This document shows, one piece after another, positions 21,918 to 29,550 of a DNA stretch of 33,265 nucleotides. Under the pieces are notes generated by a model. The model saw only the letters and a program-made list of their open reading frames with translations. It did not search any database and had not been told where the DNA came from. The position numbers and the translations under genes are program-made. Each line of letters starts with the position of its first letter. The first letter of the stretch is position 1. The stretch is from an uncultured Bacillota bacterium (GTDB lineage Bacteria; Bacillota_I; Bacilli_A; Erysipelotrichales; Erysipelotrichaceae), in the NCBI GenBank assembly GCA_949298975.1, contig CASFYR010000046.1, positions 1-33,265 on the forward strand, given 5' to 3'.

Positions 21918-23689
21918 ACAAGGAATTAAAAGCCAAATTAACGACCCTGCCCAAAAAGCCGGGCTGTTATCTGATGAAAGACAGATCAGGCACGATCATT
22001 TATGTCGGTAAGGCGATCAACCTTAAAAATCGGGTCAATTCTTACTTCATCGGGGTCCACGATTACAAAACGACCAAGCTGGTCGCTAATATCTTTGATT
22101 TTGACTATATCGTTACCAGTTCGGAAAAAGAAGCGCTGATTTTGGAATATAATCTGATCAAAGAACATGACCCCCGCTACAATGTCATTTTCAAAGATGA
22201 TAAATCATATCCCTACATTCTTTTAAGCGATGATATCGTGCCTTATTGCAAAAGCATCAGGATATCTAAAAAAAGCAAATACAAAGGCAAGATTTTCGGC
22301 CCTTATCCCGATATCGGAGCGGCTAATAATACCGTCGATCTGATCAATAAACTGTACCCGACCCGCAAGTGCAAAAACCTGCCGAAAGAGACCTGTCTTT
22401 ATTATCATATGGGCAGCTGCAAAGGCTATTGCGCCTATCCTTATGATGAAAACGAGTGTCAGGGGATCAAAGATCAGATTGAATTGTTTCTCAAGGGAGA
22501 TAACCGGAAAATCATTACTGAATTAAAAGCGAAAATGAATAGAGCGATCGAGGAGCTGGCTTTCGAAAAGGCAGCTACTTACCGCGATTTGATCCGCGAT
22601 GTCGAATATGTTACCTCAACCAAACAAAACGTACAGGTGACCAGGAAAGAATCGTTTGATACCTTTGCTTATTATGTTGAAGACGGTTATATTTCGATTG
22701 TCGGTTTGTTTATCCGTGACGGGCGCTTATTATACCGTGATTTACATATTGATAATCTTTATGGCGATCCTTATGAAGAGTTTATTTCCTATTTGTATCA
22801 GTTTTATGCAACCCATTTGCTTCCGAAATTGCTGGTTTTGGACAAAGAGATTGATCATGAACTATTAGCCAATTCGCTTGATCTGAATGTAAATTACTTC
22901 AGCCGCGGCTTCAAATACCAGATGTTGAAAAAAGCACATGAAAACGCCCGGATCAATTTGCTGCAGAAAAAGAATATCATCAAAAAAGATGAACGCTATC
23001 AGGAAATCATTGCCGGTGAATTTCAAAAGGCGCTTGGTTATGTACCTGAGCGGATCGAACTTTTTGATAATTCCCATCTGGGTGGAACTCTTACTTGTGC
23101 CGCTATGGTGGTTTATGAAGATTTGCGGCCGAATAAGAAGGAGTATCGTCTTTACCGGCTGGAAGATTCGTATGATGATCTCAAATCAATGAAAGAAGTG
23201 CTTTACCGTCGTTATTTCAGGGTTATAAACGATGATCTTAAACGTCCTGACCTAATCATTGTTGATGGGGCAAAAAATCAGATCCTGATTGCTAAAGAAA
23301 TAATTGAAAGTCTTGGTTTGGACATTCGTTTGGTCGGACTGGGTAAGGATGAGCATCATAATACCGCTTATCTGATGAGCGATAACTGTGATATAATCGA
23401 TATAGATCCCAAGTCGAATCTGTTTATGTTTTTAGCCGGAATGCAGAATGAAGTTCATCGCTTTGCGATCACTTATAATCGTAAACTGCGGAAAAAGAAG
23501 ACTTTTTCCTCTCTGATCGATGAAGTTCCCGGTATCGGTAAAAAGCGTAAAACGGCTCTTTTGCGTAAGTTTAAAAGCTATAGTGCAATCAAGGAAGCTT
23601 CCGTTGAAGATTTAAGCGAAATCGTTCCGGAAGCTTTGGCGATCAAACTGAAGGAGATACTGAACAAGGAGAAAACTGAAGATGATTGA
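21914..23689 (+). CDS. uvrC: UvrC, excinuclease ABC subunit C
   Basis: It makes the 3' and 5' incisions around DNA lesions in the UvrABC pathway. The 591-residue protein has the GIY-YIG domain at the start (PGCYLMKDRSGTIIYVGKAINLKNRVNSYF), a UVR motif (KAKMNRAIEELAFEKAATYRDLI, about 205-230), the RNase H-like 5' nuclease domain (ELFDNSHLGGTLTCAAMVVYED, PDLIIVDGAKNQI, GLGKDEHHN), and a C-terminal helix-hairpin-helix (VPGIGKKRKTALLRKFKSYSAIKEASVEDL). ATG 21914 overlaps the mutS2 stop by four bases, a translationally coupled arrangement. Its end overlaps a small membrane protein gene. Confidence 0.97.
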   Translation: MNKELKAKLTTLPKKPGCYLMKDRSGTIIYVGKAINLKNRVNSYFIGVHDYKTTKLVANIFDFDYIVTSSEKEALILEYNLIKEHDPRYNVIFKDDKSYPYILLSDDIVPYCKSIRISKKSKYKGKIFGPYPDIGAANNTVDLINKLYPTRKCKNLPKETCLYYHMGSCKGYCAYPYDENECQGIKDQIELFLKGDNRKIITELKAKMNRAIEELAFEKAATYRDLIRDVEYVTSTKQNVQVTRKESFDTFAYYVEDGYISIVGLFIRDGRLLYRDLHIDNLYGDPYEEFISYLYQFYATHLLPKLLVLDKEIDHELLANSLDLNVNYFSRGFKYQMLKKAHENARINLLQKKNIIKKDERYQEIIAGEFQKALGYVPERIELFDNSHLGGTLTCAAMVVYEDLRPNKKEYRLYRLEDSYDDLKSMKEVLYRRYFRVINDDLKRPDLIIVDGAKNQILIAKEIIESLGLDIRLVGLGKDEHHNTAYLMSDNCDIIDIDPKSNLFMFLAGMQNEVHRFAITYNRKLRKKKTFSSLIDEVPGIGKKRKTALLRKFKSYSAIKEASVEDLSEIVPEALAIKLKEILNKEKTEDD

Positions 23690-23843
23690 AAATCTAAATG
23701 ACGCCGTTTCTTTTTTTGTATTAATTTTTATTAACCTCAGTGCATTGAAATTAATGATCGCCGCCTTTACAGGTGACATTGATAATAATACGTCGACCAA
23801 AAAAAGCATTTTGTATGATTATCCTGATAACGAAGATGAATAG
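23682..23843 (+). CDS. Small single-pass membrane protein at the end of the uvrC operon
   Basis: I do not recognise this 53-residue protein. It has a hydrophobic segment at about residues 9-29 (VSFFVLIFINLSALKLMIAAF) and a hydrophilic tail with many acidic residues ending YDYPDNEDE. AAGGAG (23666-23671) lies ten bases before ATG 23682, and the gene overlaps the uvrC stop by eight bases, so it is probably co-translated with uvrC. A terminator begins 12 bases after its stop. No function can be named; the location suggests nothing more than co-expression with mutS2 and uvrC. Confidence 0.65.
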   Translation: MIENLNDAVSFFVLIFINLSALKLMIAAFTGDIDNNTSTKKSILYDYPDNEDE

Positions 23844-23855
23844 GATGATGACATA

Positions 23856-23888
23856 ATCCTGTATATAAATATATATGCAGGATTTTTT
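23856..23888 (+). terminator. Terminator of the cvpA-uvrC operon, overlapping the comK-like start
   Basis: A 12-bp stem (23856-23867 with 23872-23883, one G-T pair) with loop AATA is followed by TTTTTT. The start codon of the next gene (23875) lies in the 3' arm. The 5' arm also contains the -10-like TATAAA (23864-23869). Confidence 0.82.
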
Positions 23889-24306
23889 AATTATTGAAAA
23901 CACCAGACAATTAAAAATTACAGCTCTGAAGGGGACTAAGACCGTTGCTAGGCCGATGAAGGATTTTATCAATGAGATGATGCTGATGTACGGTTCGTCA
24001 TTAAAGGGCAGAAAGGACAGCTTTTATCATTTGACCGGCTGTCGCTATAAGATTCCTTTGGTTTTTTCCAACCGCTGTGAGATTTATTTTATCATCACAA
24101 GATCGCTTGATCAGGATGACTGTGTTTTGATCAATTATCAGAAACTGGCAAAAATAAAGAGGATCAATGACGAAAAGACCCTGATCATCTTTAAAAACGG
24201 TTATCGCCGGGAACTGGATGTCAACTACCGCATTTTGAAAAGGCAGGTTCACCTGATTGAAATATATCGTTTGCATTACGATTGTTTTATCTTACCTGAC
24301 GGCTAA
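23875..24306 (+). CDS. comK: ComK-like competence transcription factor
   Basis: This 143-residue protein resembles ComK, the DNA-binding activator of competence genes in B. subtilis. Shared elements in order are RPMKDFINEMMLMYGSSLKGRKDS (GSS and GR at 40-46), the HLTGCRYKIPLVFSN block (K-x-P), a central strand with FIITRSLDQDDCVLINY (in place of FPTLSSTRPQCGWIS), IIFKNGYRREL (F-x-N-G), and a final R-Q-V-H region. It is about 50 residues shorter than B. subtilis ComK, lacking the C-terminal part past the N-Q-V-x-R motif. The only good start, ATG 23875, is in the arm of a terminator hairpin and has no ribosome binding site. Similarity is weak, so the family call is solid but not certain. It may respond to growth-state control. 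Confidence 0.7.
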   Translation: MQDFLIIENTRQLKITALKGTKTVARPMKDFINEMMLMYGSSLKGRKDSFYHLTGCRYKIPLVFSNRCEIYFIITRSLDQDDCVLINYQKLAKIKRINDEKTLIIFKNGYRRELDVNYRILKRQVHLIEIYRLHYDCFILPDG

Positions 24307-24501
24307 ATATTTTTGGATATCAAGGGCCATTTGCCGCAATTCCCTTTCCAGGGTTTTAACATCATCGTCAAATTGCCGATTTTTTAGACAATTATAGGTC
24401 AAACGCAGGCAACGGAGCAATTCCTGATATCCAGACCTCAGATTGGTATTGATGGCTATTTTTTTGTATGCGGCTATCAGATTATAATCAATGGGTTTCA
24501 T
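24292..24501 (-). CDS. Small helical protein of unknown function, convergent with comK-like gene
   Basis: I do not recognise this 69-residue protein. It is helical throughout (YNLIAAYKKIAINTNLRSGYQELLRCLRLTYNCLKNRQFDDDVKTLERELRQMALDIQKYL), with no signal or membrane segment, and may be a coiled-coil or small helical bundle. A ribosome binding site AAAGGAAT lies just before ATG 24501. On the minus strand, TATAAT about 50 bases upstream of the start could be its -10. It overlaps the comK-like gene's 3' end by 15 bases in antisense, so the two transcripts would pair at their ends. No role can be assigned. Confidence 0.65.
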   Translation of the reverse strand: MKPIDYNLIAAYKKIAINTNLRSGYQELLRCLRLTYNCLKNRQFDDDVKTLERELRQMALDIQKYLAVR

Positions 24502-24584
24502 TTTATTCCTTTCTTTTTTGAATTGATTCCATTTATATTATAGTTCATAAAAAATATTTTTGCTGTTTTCTCAATCTGTGATGA

Positions 24585-24593
24585 TGGTATAAT
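24585..24593 (+). promoter_or_regulatory. Extended -10 element of rmuC with a seven-base gap to the start
   Basis: TGGTATAAT is a consensus extended -10. Only seven bases separate it from ATG 24601, so transcription would begin at or next to the start codon. No -35 box is obvious, which is common for extended -10 promoters. Confidence 0.75.
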
Positions 24594-24600
24594 TAGGCAG

Positions 24601-25737
24601 ATGGATAAAACGATAGGGTATTTGCTGCTGGCGGCGGTTGTTTGCCTGATTGTCATTGTTATCGTGCTGATGTTCATGGTAGTTAAACAGAGGCGAGACA
24701 GCGAAAAAACGATCAGCAGGTATTTTGAAGTCAGCCAGCGGGCACTGATTGCACAGATTACCGAAAACAACAAACTGCTTTATGACAGTTTGCTTAAGTT
24801 CAATAACACGATCAGCGGTTCTTTGCGGGCTGATTTTGACCGGATGACCGACAACACCAACAGTTATCTTGCCAAGTTTTCAGAAAGAGTCAATGAGTCG
24901 CTTTTAAAGGGTTTCGATAAGAGCGAGAAGATCTTTTCAACCTTAAATCTTAATATGGGCAAGATCGATTCAACCCAGAATGATTTAAAGGAATTAACCA
25001 ACGAACTGTTGAATGTCAAAATGATCCTGGCTGATAAAAAGTTAAGGGGTATTTATGGCGAGATCGAACTTTATTCACTGCTTAAAAGCATTTATGGGGA
25101 TGATGAATCTTTTTACCGCAAGCAATACCGTTTTTCCAACGGTCATATAGCTGATGCTGTAATTCTGGCGGCTGATCCATTGGGCAAGATTGCAATCGAT
25201 TCCAAGTTTCCTTTGGAATCCTACCAAAAAATGATGGATGAAAAGAACGATCAGTCACAGCGGGACCGGGCAAAAAATCAATTTCGAAAAGATGTTATCA
25301 AACACATAGACGATATTGCTGCCAGATACTTGATCAAGGGCGAAACAGCCGATATGGCCTACATGTTTATTCCGGCTGAAGCGATATTTGAGGAAATATA
25401 TGCTCATTATGATGATGTTGTTGCACACTCGTACGAATGTCATGTCTATCTGGTTTCACCGACGACCCTGATGGCCTATCTTAGCGCAATCAAGGCAATC
25501 TATTTAGGAGTAAAGAAAGATGAGCACGTCAAAGATATTCAGATCGCTTATCTTCGATTAGGGAAAGAGTTTAACCGCTATCTTGAACGCTTTAATCGTT
25601 TAGATGCTGATTTTGAGAGATTGAGCCGGGATTTTCATGATATTAAAATAACAAATGATAAAATAACTAAACGGTTCCAGGATATTGAACAAGTTAAATT
25701 TACGCAAGGGGATAAATATGAAGAAACAGATGACTAA
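24601..25737 (+). CDS. rmuC: RmuC-family DNA recombination protein
   Basis: This 378-residue protein is anchored by an N-terminal membrane helix (about 6-28). A coiled coil follows (30-145, with many E/D/N/K), then the nuclease-like core: LADKKLRGIYGEIELYSLLKSIYGDDESFYRKQYRFSNGHIADAVILAADPLGKIAIDSKFPLESYQKM. RmuC limits DNA inversions or recombination in E. coli; the core belongs to the PD-(D/E)xK-type nuclease superfamily and the D-A-V and D-S-K-F-P motifs fit. The start is fixed by the membrane helix. The -10 box ends seven bases upstream, so the transcript looks leaderless. The yitT gene overlaps its end. Confidence 0.92.
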   Translation: MDKTIGYLLLAAVVCLIVIVIVLMFMVVKQRRDSEKTISRYFEVSQRALIAQITENNKLLYDSLLKFNNTISGSLRADFDRMTDNTNSYLAKFSERVNESLLKGFDKSEKIFSTLNLNMGKIDSTQNDLKELTNELLNVKMILADKKLRGIYGEIELYSLLKSIYGDDESFYRKQYRFSNGHIADAVILAADPLGKIAIDSKFPLESYQKMMDEKNDQSQRDRAKNQFRKDVIKHIDDIAARYLIKGETADMAYMFIPAEAIFEEIYAHYDDVVAHSYECHVYLVSPTTLMAYLSAIKAIYLGVKKDEHVKDIQIAYLRLGKEFNRYLERFNRLDADFERLSRDFHDIKITNDKITKRFQDIEQVKFTQGDKYEETDD

Positions 25738-26596
25738 AAGAGAAAGAATAAAAAAGGATGCCATATCCTTGCTGATGATGGCTGTTTCCGCCTTTGTTTA
25801 TTCGGTTGCCATTACCAGCTTTGCCAATGTTGGCGGAATATATCCAGGCGGTTTTGCCGGAATATCGCGGATAACTTCGGATATTGTCTTTAAATTCTCC
25901 GGTATAACGATTCCTTTCGGCATTATTTATTTCGCTCTAAATATTTTTCCGACTTTGCTGGTATTTAGGTATATCGGTAAAAGGTTTACGATTTTTTCGG
26001 TCATCCAATATATCTTGGTTTCGATCTTTACTCTGTTCTTGCCGCCGCTAATTACTGTTGATGATCAATTGCTGATAGCGATCTTCGGCGGTTTACTTAA
26101 CGGGATCGGAGTTGGCATTGCCTTACATTTCAATGCATCCAGCGGTGGTACCGATTTCATAGCCATCTATGTTGCCAATAAATTCAATCGTTCTACCTGG
26201 AACTATGTTATGGTCGGCAACATGATCATTTTATCGCTTGCCGGACTTCTATTTGGCTGGGAAAAAGCTCTTTATTCGATCGTTTATCAGTTTGTATCAA
26301 CACAGATCGTTGATAAAATGCATGAACGCTACCGAATGGAAACCTTGACTATCGTAACCAAATATCCGCAAGAAGTGGTTGATTCTGTTTTGTCAGGCAC
26401 CCGACACGGCATTACCGAAATTAAGGTTGAAGGCGCATACTCTCATACTGATATGGCCATGCTTTATACGGTCATAAATGTTTTCCAGCGCCGTCAGGTT
26501 ATTAAAGCTGTCTTAAAAGCTGACCCAAAGGCATTTATAAATGTACAGAATACAAGTTTGGTTATTGGTAACTACTATCAGCAGCCGCTGGAATGA
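25718..26596 (+). CDS. YitT-family membrane protein (DUF161/DUF2179)
   Basis: This is an integral membrane protein of 292 residues with about five or six membrane segments in the first two-thirds (including AISLLMMAVSAFVYSVAITSFA, GIIYFALNIFPTLLVF, SVIQYILVSIFTLFLPPL, GGLLNGIGVGIALHF and YVMVGNMIILSLAGLLFG) and a cytoplasmic C-terminal DUF2179 domain (about 205-292). The family signature FANVGGIYPGGFAGISRI and FNASSGGTDFIA is present. Its transport role is unknown. The start is ATG 25718 after AAGGGG, overlapping rmuC by 20 bases; the frame is open further back but only within rmuC. A terminator follows. Confidence 0.92.
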   Translation: MKKQMTKRERIKKDAISLLMMAVSAFVYSVAITSFANVGGIYPGGFAGISRITSDIVFKFSGITIPFGIIYFALNIFPTLLVFRYIGKRFTIFSVIQYILVSIFTLFLPPLITVDDQLLIAIFGGLLNGIGVGIALHFNASSGGTDFIAIYVANKFNRSTWNYVMVGNMIILSLAGLLFGWEKALYSIVYQFVSTQIVDKMHERYRMETLTIVTKYPQEVVDSVLSGTRHGITEIKVEGAYSHTDMAMLYTVINVFQRRQVIKAVLKADPKAFINVQNTSLVIGNYYQQPLE

Positions 26597-26621
26597 TTGA
26601 ATTGGTACATAATACGAAAAC

Positions 26622-26646
26622 AAAAGCATCGTCATGATGCTTTTTT
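26622..26646. terminator. Bidirectional terminator between yitT and trpS
   Basis: A 9-bp stem AAAAGCATC/GATGCTTTT (26622-26630 and 26636-26644) with a five-base loop carries A and T runs on each side. It lies between converging genes. Confidence 0.88.
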
Positions 26647-26654
26647 ATTACCGC

Positions 26655-27647
26655 TTATCGTTTGTGAATGTCGATACCGATCTTTCGCTGAACTTTAGTC
26701 AGTTTTTTAGCAGCTATATACCGGGCTTTTTTTGCCCCCTCATCCAATATCGTTTCAATTTGACCGCTGTCCATGATTTCGTGATAACGCTTCTGAATCT
26801 CGCCAATGCGCTCAGTGACCACATCGGCGACCTCTTTTTTCAAAACGCCATAGCCTTGACTTTTAAAACGATTCAACAGTTCCTGTTTATCGGTTTTAGA
26901 AATGGCGGAATGAATCTCCAAGAGATTATAAATGCCGGGTTGTCTTTGCTGATCCAAAGTAATTTCCCCATAAGAATCAGTCACTGCCGACATGATTTTT
27001 TTACGGATTACATTTAGATCATCTAAAAGATAAATACATCCTTTATCATTGTTTTCCGATTTGGACATCTTCTTGGTTGGGTCATTCAGTGACATAATAC
27101 GTGCTCCCACCGACGCTACCAGCGGTTCCGGAACTTTAAAGGTCTCACCATAGCGGTTGTTAAACCGGATTGCGATATCTCTGGTCAATTCGACATGCTG
27201 TTTCTGATCGTCTCCGACCGGAATATAGTCAGGGTCATATAAGAGGATATCGGCCGCCATCAAACAAGGGTAGGTATAAAGTCCGGCAGTAAGACCGGTT
27301 TCATTTTTACTGACTTTGTCTTTAAACTGCGTCATGCGGTTCAATTCACCCAGATAAGTATTGCACGCCATGATATAACCCATCTGTGCATGTTCCATAA
27401 CATCGGTCTGTAAAAATATGGTTGAACGGTTAGGATCAAGTCCGCACGCCAGATAAAGTGCGGCTGCATCCTTGAGATTCTTCCTTAAATCCTTTGGATC
27501 CTGATAAACGGTAATGCAATGCAGATTGGCGATAAAGATGATCATTTCATTGTCTTCCTGGTATTTGACAAAATTGGAGATCGCTCCAATATAATTGCCC
27601 AAAGTAATCTGTCCGGTCGGTTTTACAGCCGATAACATCCTTTTCAT
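26655..27647 (-). CDS. trpS: Tryptophanyl-tRNA synthetase
   Basis: It charges tRNA-Trp. The start is ATG 27647 after AGGAGGAAG; the frame is open upstream through the T-box leader's terminator. Class I motifs are present in a 330-residue protein: the HIGH-equivalent TGQITLGNYIGAISNF at the start and KKMSKSE (KMSKS loop) at about 190. Other conserved parts are QTDVMEHAQMGYIMACNTYLGELNRMTQFKDK and PVGDDQKQHVELTRDIA. Length and motif order fit the bacterial enzyme. Control by a tryptophan T-box fits amino-acid-starvation regulation. Confidence 0.97.
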   Translation of the reverse strand: MKRMLSAVKPTGQITLGNYIGAISNFVKYQEDNEMIIFIANLHCITVYQDPKDLRKNLKDAAALYLACGLDPNRSTIFLQTDVMEHAQMGYIMACNTYLGELNRMTQFKDKVSKNETGLTAGLYTYPCLMAADILLYDPDYIPVGDDQKQHVELTRDIAIRFNNRYGETFKVPEPLVASVGARIMSLNDPTKKMSKSENNDKGCIYLLDDLNVIRKKIMSAVTDSYGEITLDQQRQPGIYNLLEIHSAISKTDKQELLNRFKSQGYGVLKKEVADVVTERIGEIQKRYHEIMDSGQIETILDEGAKKARYIAAKKLTKVQRKIGIDIHKR

Positions 27648-27667
27648 AAATATCTTCCTCCTAAAAT

Positions 27668-27855
27668 AAAAAAAGCACCCCATGGGACGATATAAACCGT
27701 GGTGCCACCCAATTTCGCTTAAAAGCCTTTCAATGATAACGGAATTACCGAGGATAAACCTTAACGCGAAGTTCCCAATTCATTACTGTCATGCTGACCG
27801 TTTTCACCAACCACGATCTCTCTTTAAACAGTTAAACAGCAACTACTAACAACTT
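27668..27855 (-). promoter_or_regulatory. T-box leader sensing tRNA-Trp
   Basis: On the minus strand, the T-box GGGTGGCACCACGG occupies 27710-27697 and is followed by a terminator whose 3' arm GGGGTGC runs into seven T residues (27674-27668). Stem I has AGAGAG and GGTTGGTG closed by ATCGT/ACGGT. The specifier is very probably TGG (27777-27775) in GAATTGGGAAC. Its distance from the distal helix matches the thrS leader within one base. Bases outside these elements form the rest of the leader. Confidence 0.93.
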
Positions 27856-27861
27856 ATCTCT

Positions 27862-27889
27862 ATCTTATCATCTAAATACGAAATGTCAA
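27862..27889 (-). promoter_or_regulatory. Promoter of the trpS T-box transcript
   Basis: On the minus strand, TTGACA (27889-27884) and TAAGAT (27867-27862) are 16 bases apart. Transcript start is expected near 27855. Confidence 0.75.
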
Positions 27890-27905
27890 TCCGATCACCT
27901 TTGAA

Positions 27906-27945
27906 AATAGCGATATTTAGCTATTGATTTAGTGATATAATATCA
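27906..27945 (+). promoter_or_regulatory. spx promoter region with two palindromes
   Basis: The inverted repeat AATAGC (27906-27911) and GCTATT (27920-27925), 8-base spacer, precedes TGATATAATATCA (27933-27945), a 13-base palindrome holding the likely -10 TATAAT (27936-27941). No good -35 box is seen. A regulator binding the palindrome would block the promoter. Confidence 0.55.
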
Positions 27946-27974
27946 TTAGAATTAGGGTGTAACGAGGTAATAAA

Positions 27975-28412
27975 ATGATAGTTATATATACATCTCCAGG
28001 CTGCGCTTCCTGCCGTAAGGTCAAAGCATGGCTCAAAGAACGGAATATCCGTTTCGTTGAAAAAAACATCTTCAATGTACTGCTCAATAAAAATGAGATA
28101 AAGTATTTACTGAGCCGGTCAGAAAACGGCAGCGACGATATCATTTCCAAACGCTCAAAGATCATTCAAGAGAACAAGATCGATCTTGATGCTTTGTCAA
28201 CAGATGAACTGATCAACTTTATCATCAATAATCCTTCGGTTTTAAGAAGACCGATCATCCTGAATGAAGATAATTTCCAGATCGGTTATGATTCAGAGGA
28301 AATAGACGCCTTTATGCCACGGGATGCGATTAAGGTTGCGCCTTGTTCATGCGATAAGGGCTGCCCGAATTACGAGTATTGCGGAAAGCTCCGAGGCGAG
28401 GCTGATGACTAA
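27975..28412 (+). CDS. spx: Spx-like regulator with a Cys-rich C-terminal tail
   Basis: Spx/ArsC-fold protein that, in Bacillus, binds the RNA polymerase alpha subunit C-terminal domain and controls thiol-stress genes. It has the redox CASC (Cys10, Cys13), the Arg91-Arg92-Pro near LRRPIILNE, and GYDSEEIDAFMPR (about 104-116). The usual Spx ends a little after this last motif. Here a 29-residue tail continues: DAIKVAPCSCDKGCPNYEYCGKLRGEADD, with Cys124, Cys126, Cys130 and Cys136. Four cysteines in such spacing suggest a zinc or iron-sulfur site, which is inferred. GAGG lies about eight bases before ATG 27975. It overlaps mnmA by eight bases and heads the spx-mnmA-recD2-alaS group. Confidence 0.85.
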   Translation: MIVIYTSPGCASCRKVKAWLKERNIRFVEKNIFNVLLNKNEIKYLLSRSENGSDDIISKRSKIIQENKIDLDALSTDELINFIINNPSVLRRPIILNEDNFQIGYDSEEIDAFMPRDAIKVAPCSCDKGCPNYEYCGKLRGEADD

Positions 28413-29550
28413 AGTTCTGGTCGGTCTTTCCGGCGGGGTGGACAGCGCTGTTGCCGCTTATCTTTTAAAACAGCAAGGTTACGAAGTTACTTGCTGTTTT
28501 ATGCGTAATTGGGATTCCGCACTGAATAACGACACTCTTGGCAATCCGACCTTAAACGATGATATCTGCCCGCAAGAAGCCGATTACAACGACGCAAAAA
28601 AAGCGGCGGAAAAATTAGGGCTGCCTTTGCTCAGAGTTGATTATATCAAAGAATACTGGGATAATGTTTTTGCTGATTTTATCAGCGAATACCAAAAGGG
28701 ACGGACTCCCAATCCCGATATCTTATGCAACAAATACATCAAATTTGATGCTTTTTTACGTTATGCCCAAGCGAATGGTTTTGATCTTATTGCGACCGGC
28801 CACTATGTCAAAAAAGGAACATATAATGGCCGTTATTGTTTAAAAAAAGCACATGACCACAATAAAGATCAATCATATTTTTTAGCGCAGGTCGCCAAAG
28901 AGGCGGTTGATATTTCGCTTTTTCCTTTGGGCGATATCGATAAACCGCAAGTAAGAAGGATCGCCCATGAGCTGGATCTCAATATTGCCGATAAAAAGGA
29001 TTCAACAGGGATTTGTTTTATCGGCGAACGCAATTTCCGGGATTTTTTAAAAAACTATATCCCGATGAAAAAGGGCAAGATCATTGACATTGAGACCAAA
29101 GAAGTTGTTGGCGAGCATGACGGGGTTTTCTATTACACCATCGGACAGCGCAAGGGTTTTAGAGTTGGCGGTAACCGCGGACCTTATTTCTGTGTTGGTA
29201 AAGATGTATATCGGAATGAATTGTATCTCGCCAGCCAAAATGATCATGAGTGGCTTTATGCTGATTCCTGCCTGCTTGTCGGTTTTAACCGTCTGATTGA
29301 AATTCCGTCGGCGGAATTTGATTGTCAGGCTAAGTTTCGCTACCGACAAAATGATAATCCGGTCCGGGCAAAGTTTTTAGAGGATAATCAGGTGTTATTA
29401 AAGTTTAGTGAACCTTTAAAGGCAGTTACCAAGGGACAACAAGGAGTATTGTATATTGATGATGTCATGATCGGCGGCGGGGTAATTGAAGAAGTTTATC
29501 TTAATGGCAGGGATAAAGATGATATCCTTAAAACTTACTTAGATGAATAA
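28405..29550 (+). CDS. mnmA: MnmA, tRNA-specific 2-thiouridylase
   Basis: It puts sulfur on position 2 of U34 in tRNAs for Lys, Glu and Gln. The 381-residue protein has the PP-loop SGGVDSA (9-15), catalytic Cys108 in NPDILCNKYIKF and Cys204 in STGICFIGERNF, plus D-x-K-D-Q-S-Y-F-L (about 152-160). The insert NNDTLGNPTLNDDICPQEADY near residue 41 is characteristic of Mollicutes/Erysipelotrichia-like MnmA. The start is ATG 28405, overlapping the spx stop; the frame is open upstream only inside spx. recD2 overlaps its end. Confidence 0.96.
   Translation: MTKVLVGLSGGVDSAVAAYLLKQQGYEVTCCFMRNWDSALNNDTLGNPTLNDDICPQEADYNDAKKAAEKLGLPLLRVDYIKEYWDNVFADFISEYQKGRTPNPDILCNKYIKFDAFLRYAQANGFDLIATGHYVKKGTYNGRYCLKKAHDHNKDQSYFLAQVAKEAVDISLFPLGDIDKPQVRRIAHELDLNIADKKDSTGICFIGERNFRDFLKNYIPMKKGKIIDIETKEVVGEHDGVFYYTIGQRKGFRVGGNRGPYFCVGKDVYRNELYLASQNDHEWLYADSCLLVGFNRLIEIPSAEFDCQAKFRYRQNDNPVRAKFLEDNQVLLKFSEPLKAVTKGQQGVLYIDDVMIGGGVIEEVYLNGRDKDDILKTYLDE

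Noticed and set aside
26634-27017. A 127-codon open frame on the plus strand antisense to trpS
   Set aside because: It begins in the yitT/trpS terminator and mirrors the conserved TrpRS C-terminus; no ribosome binding site.
28324-28404. Longer start for MnmA within spx
   Set aside because: The extra residues are Arg/Ser-rich frame-shifted reading of the spx tail; the PP-loop normally begins at about residue 9, as from ATG 28405.
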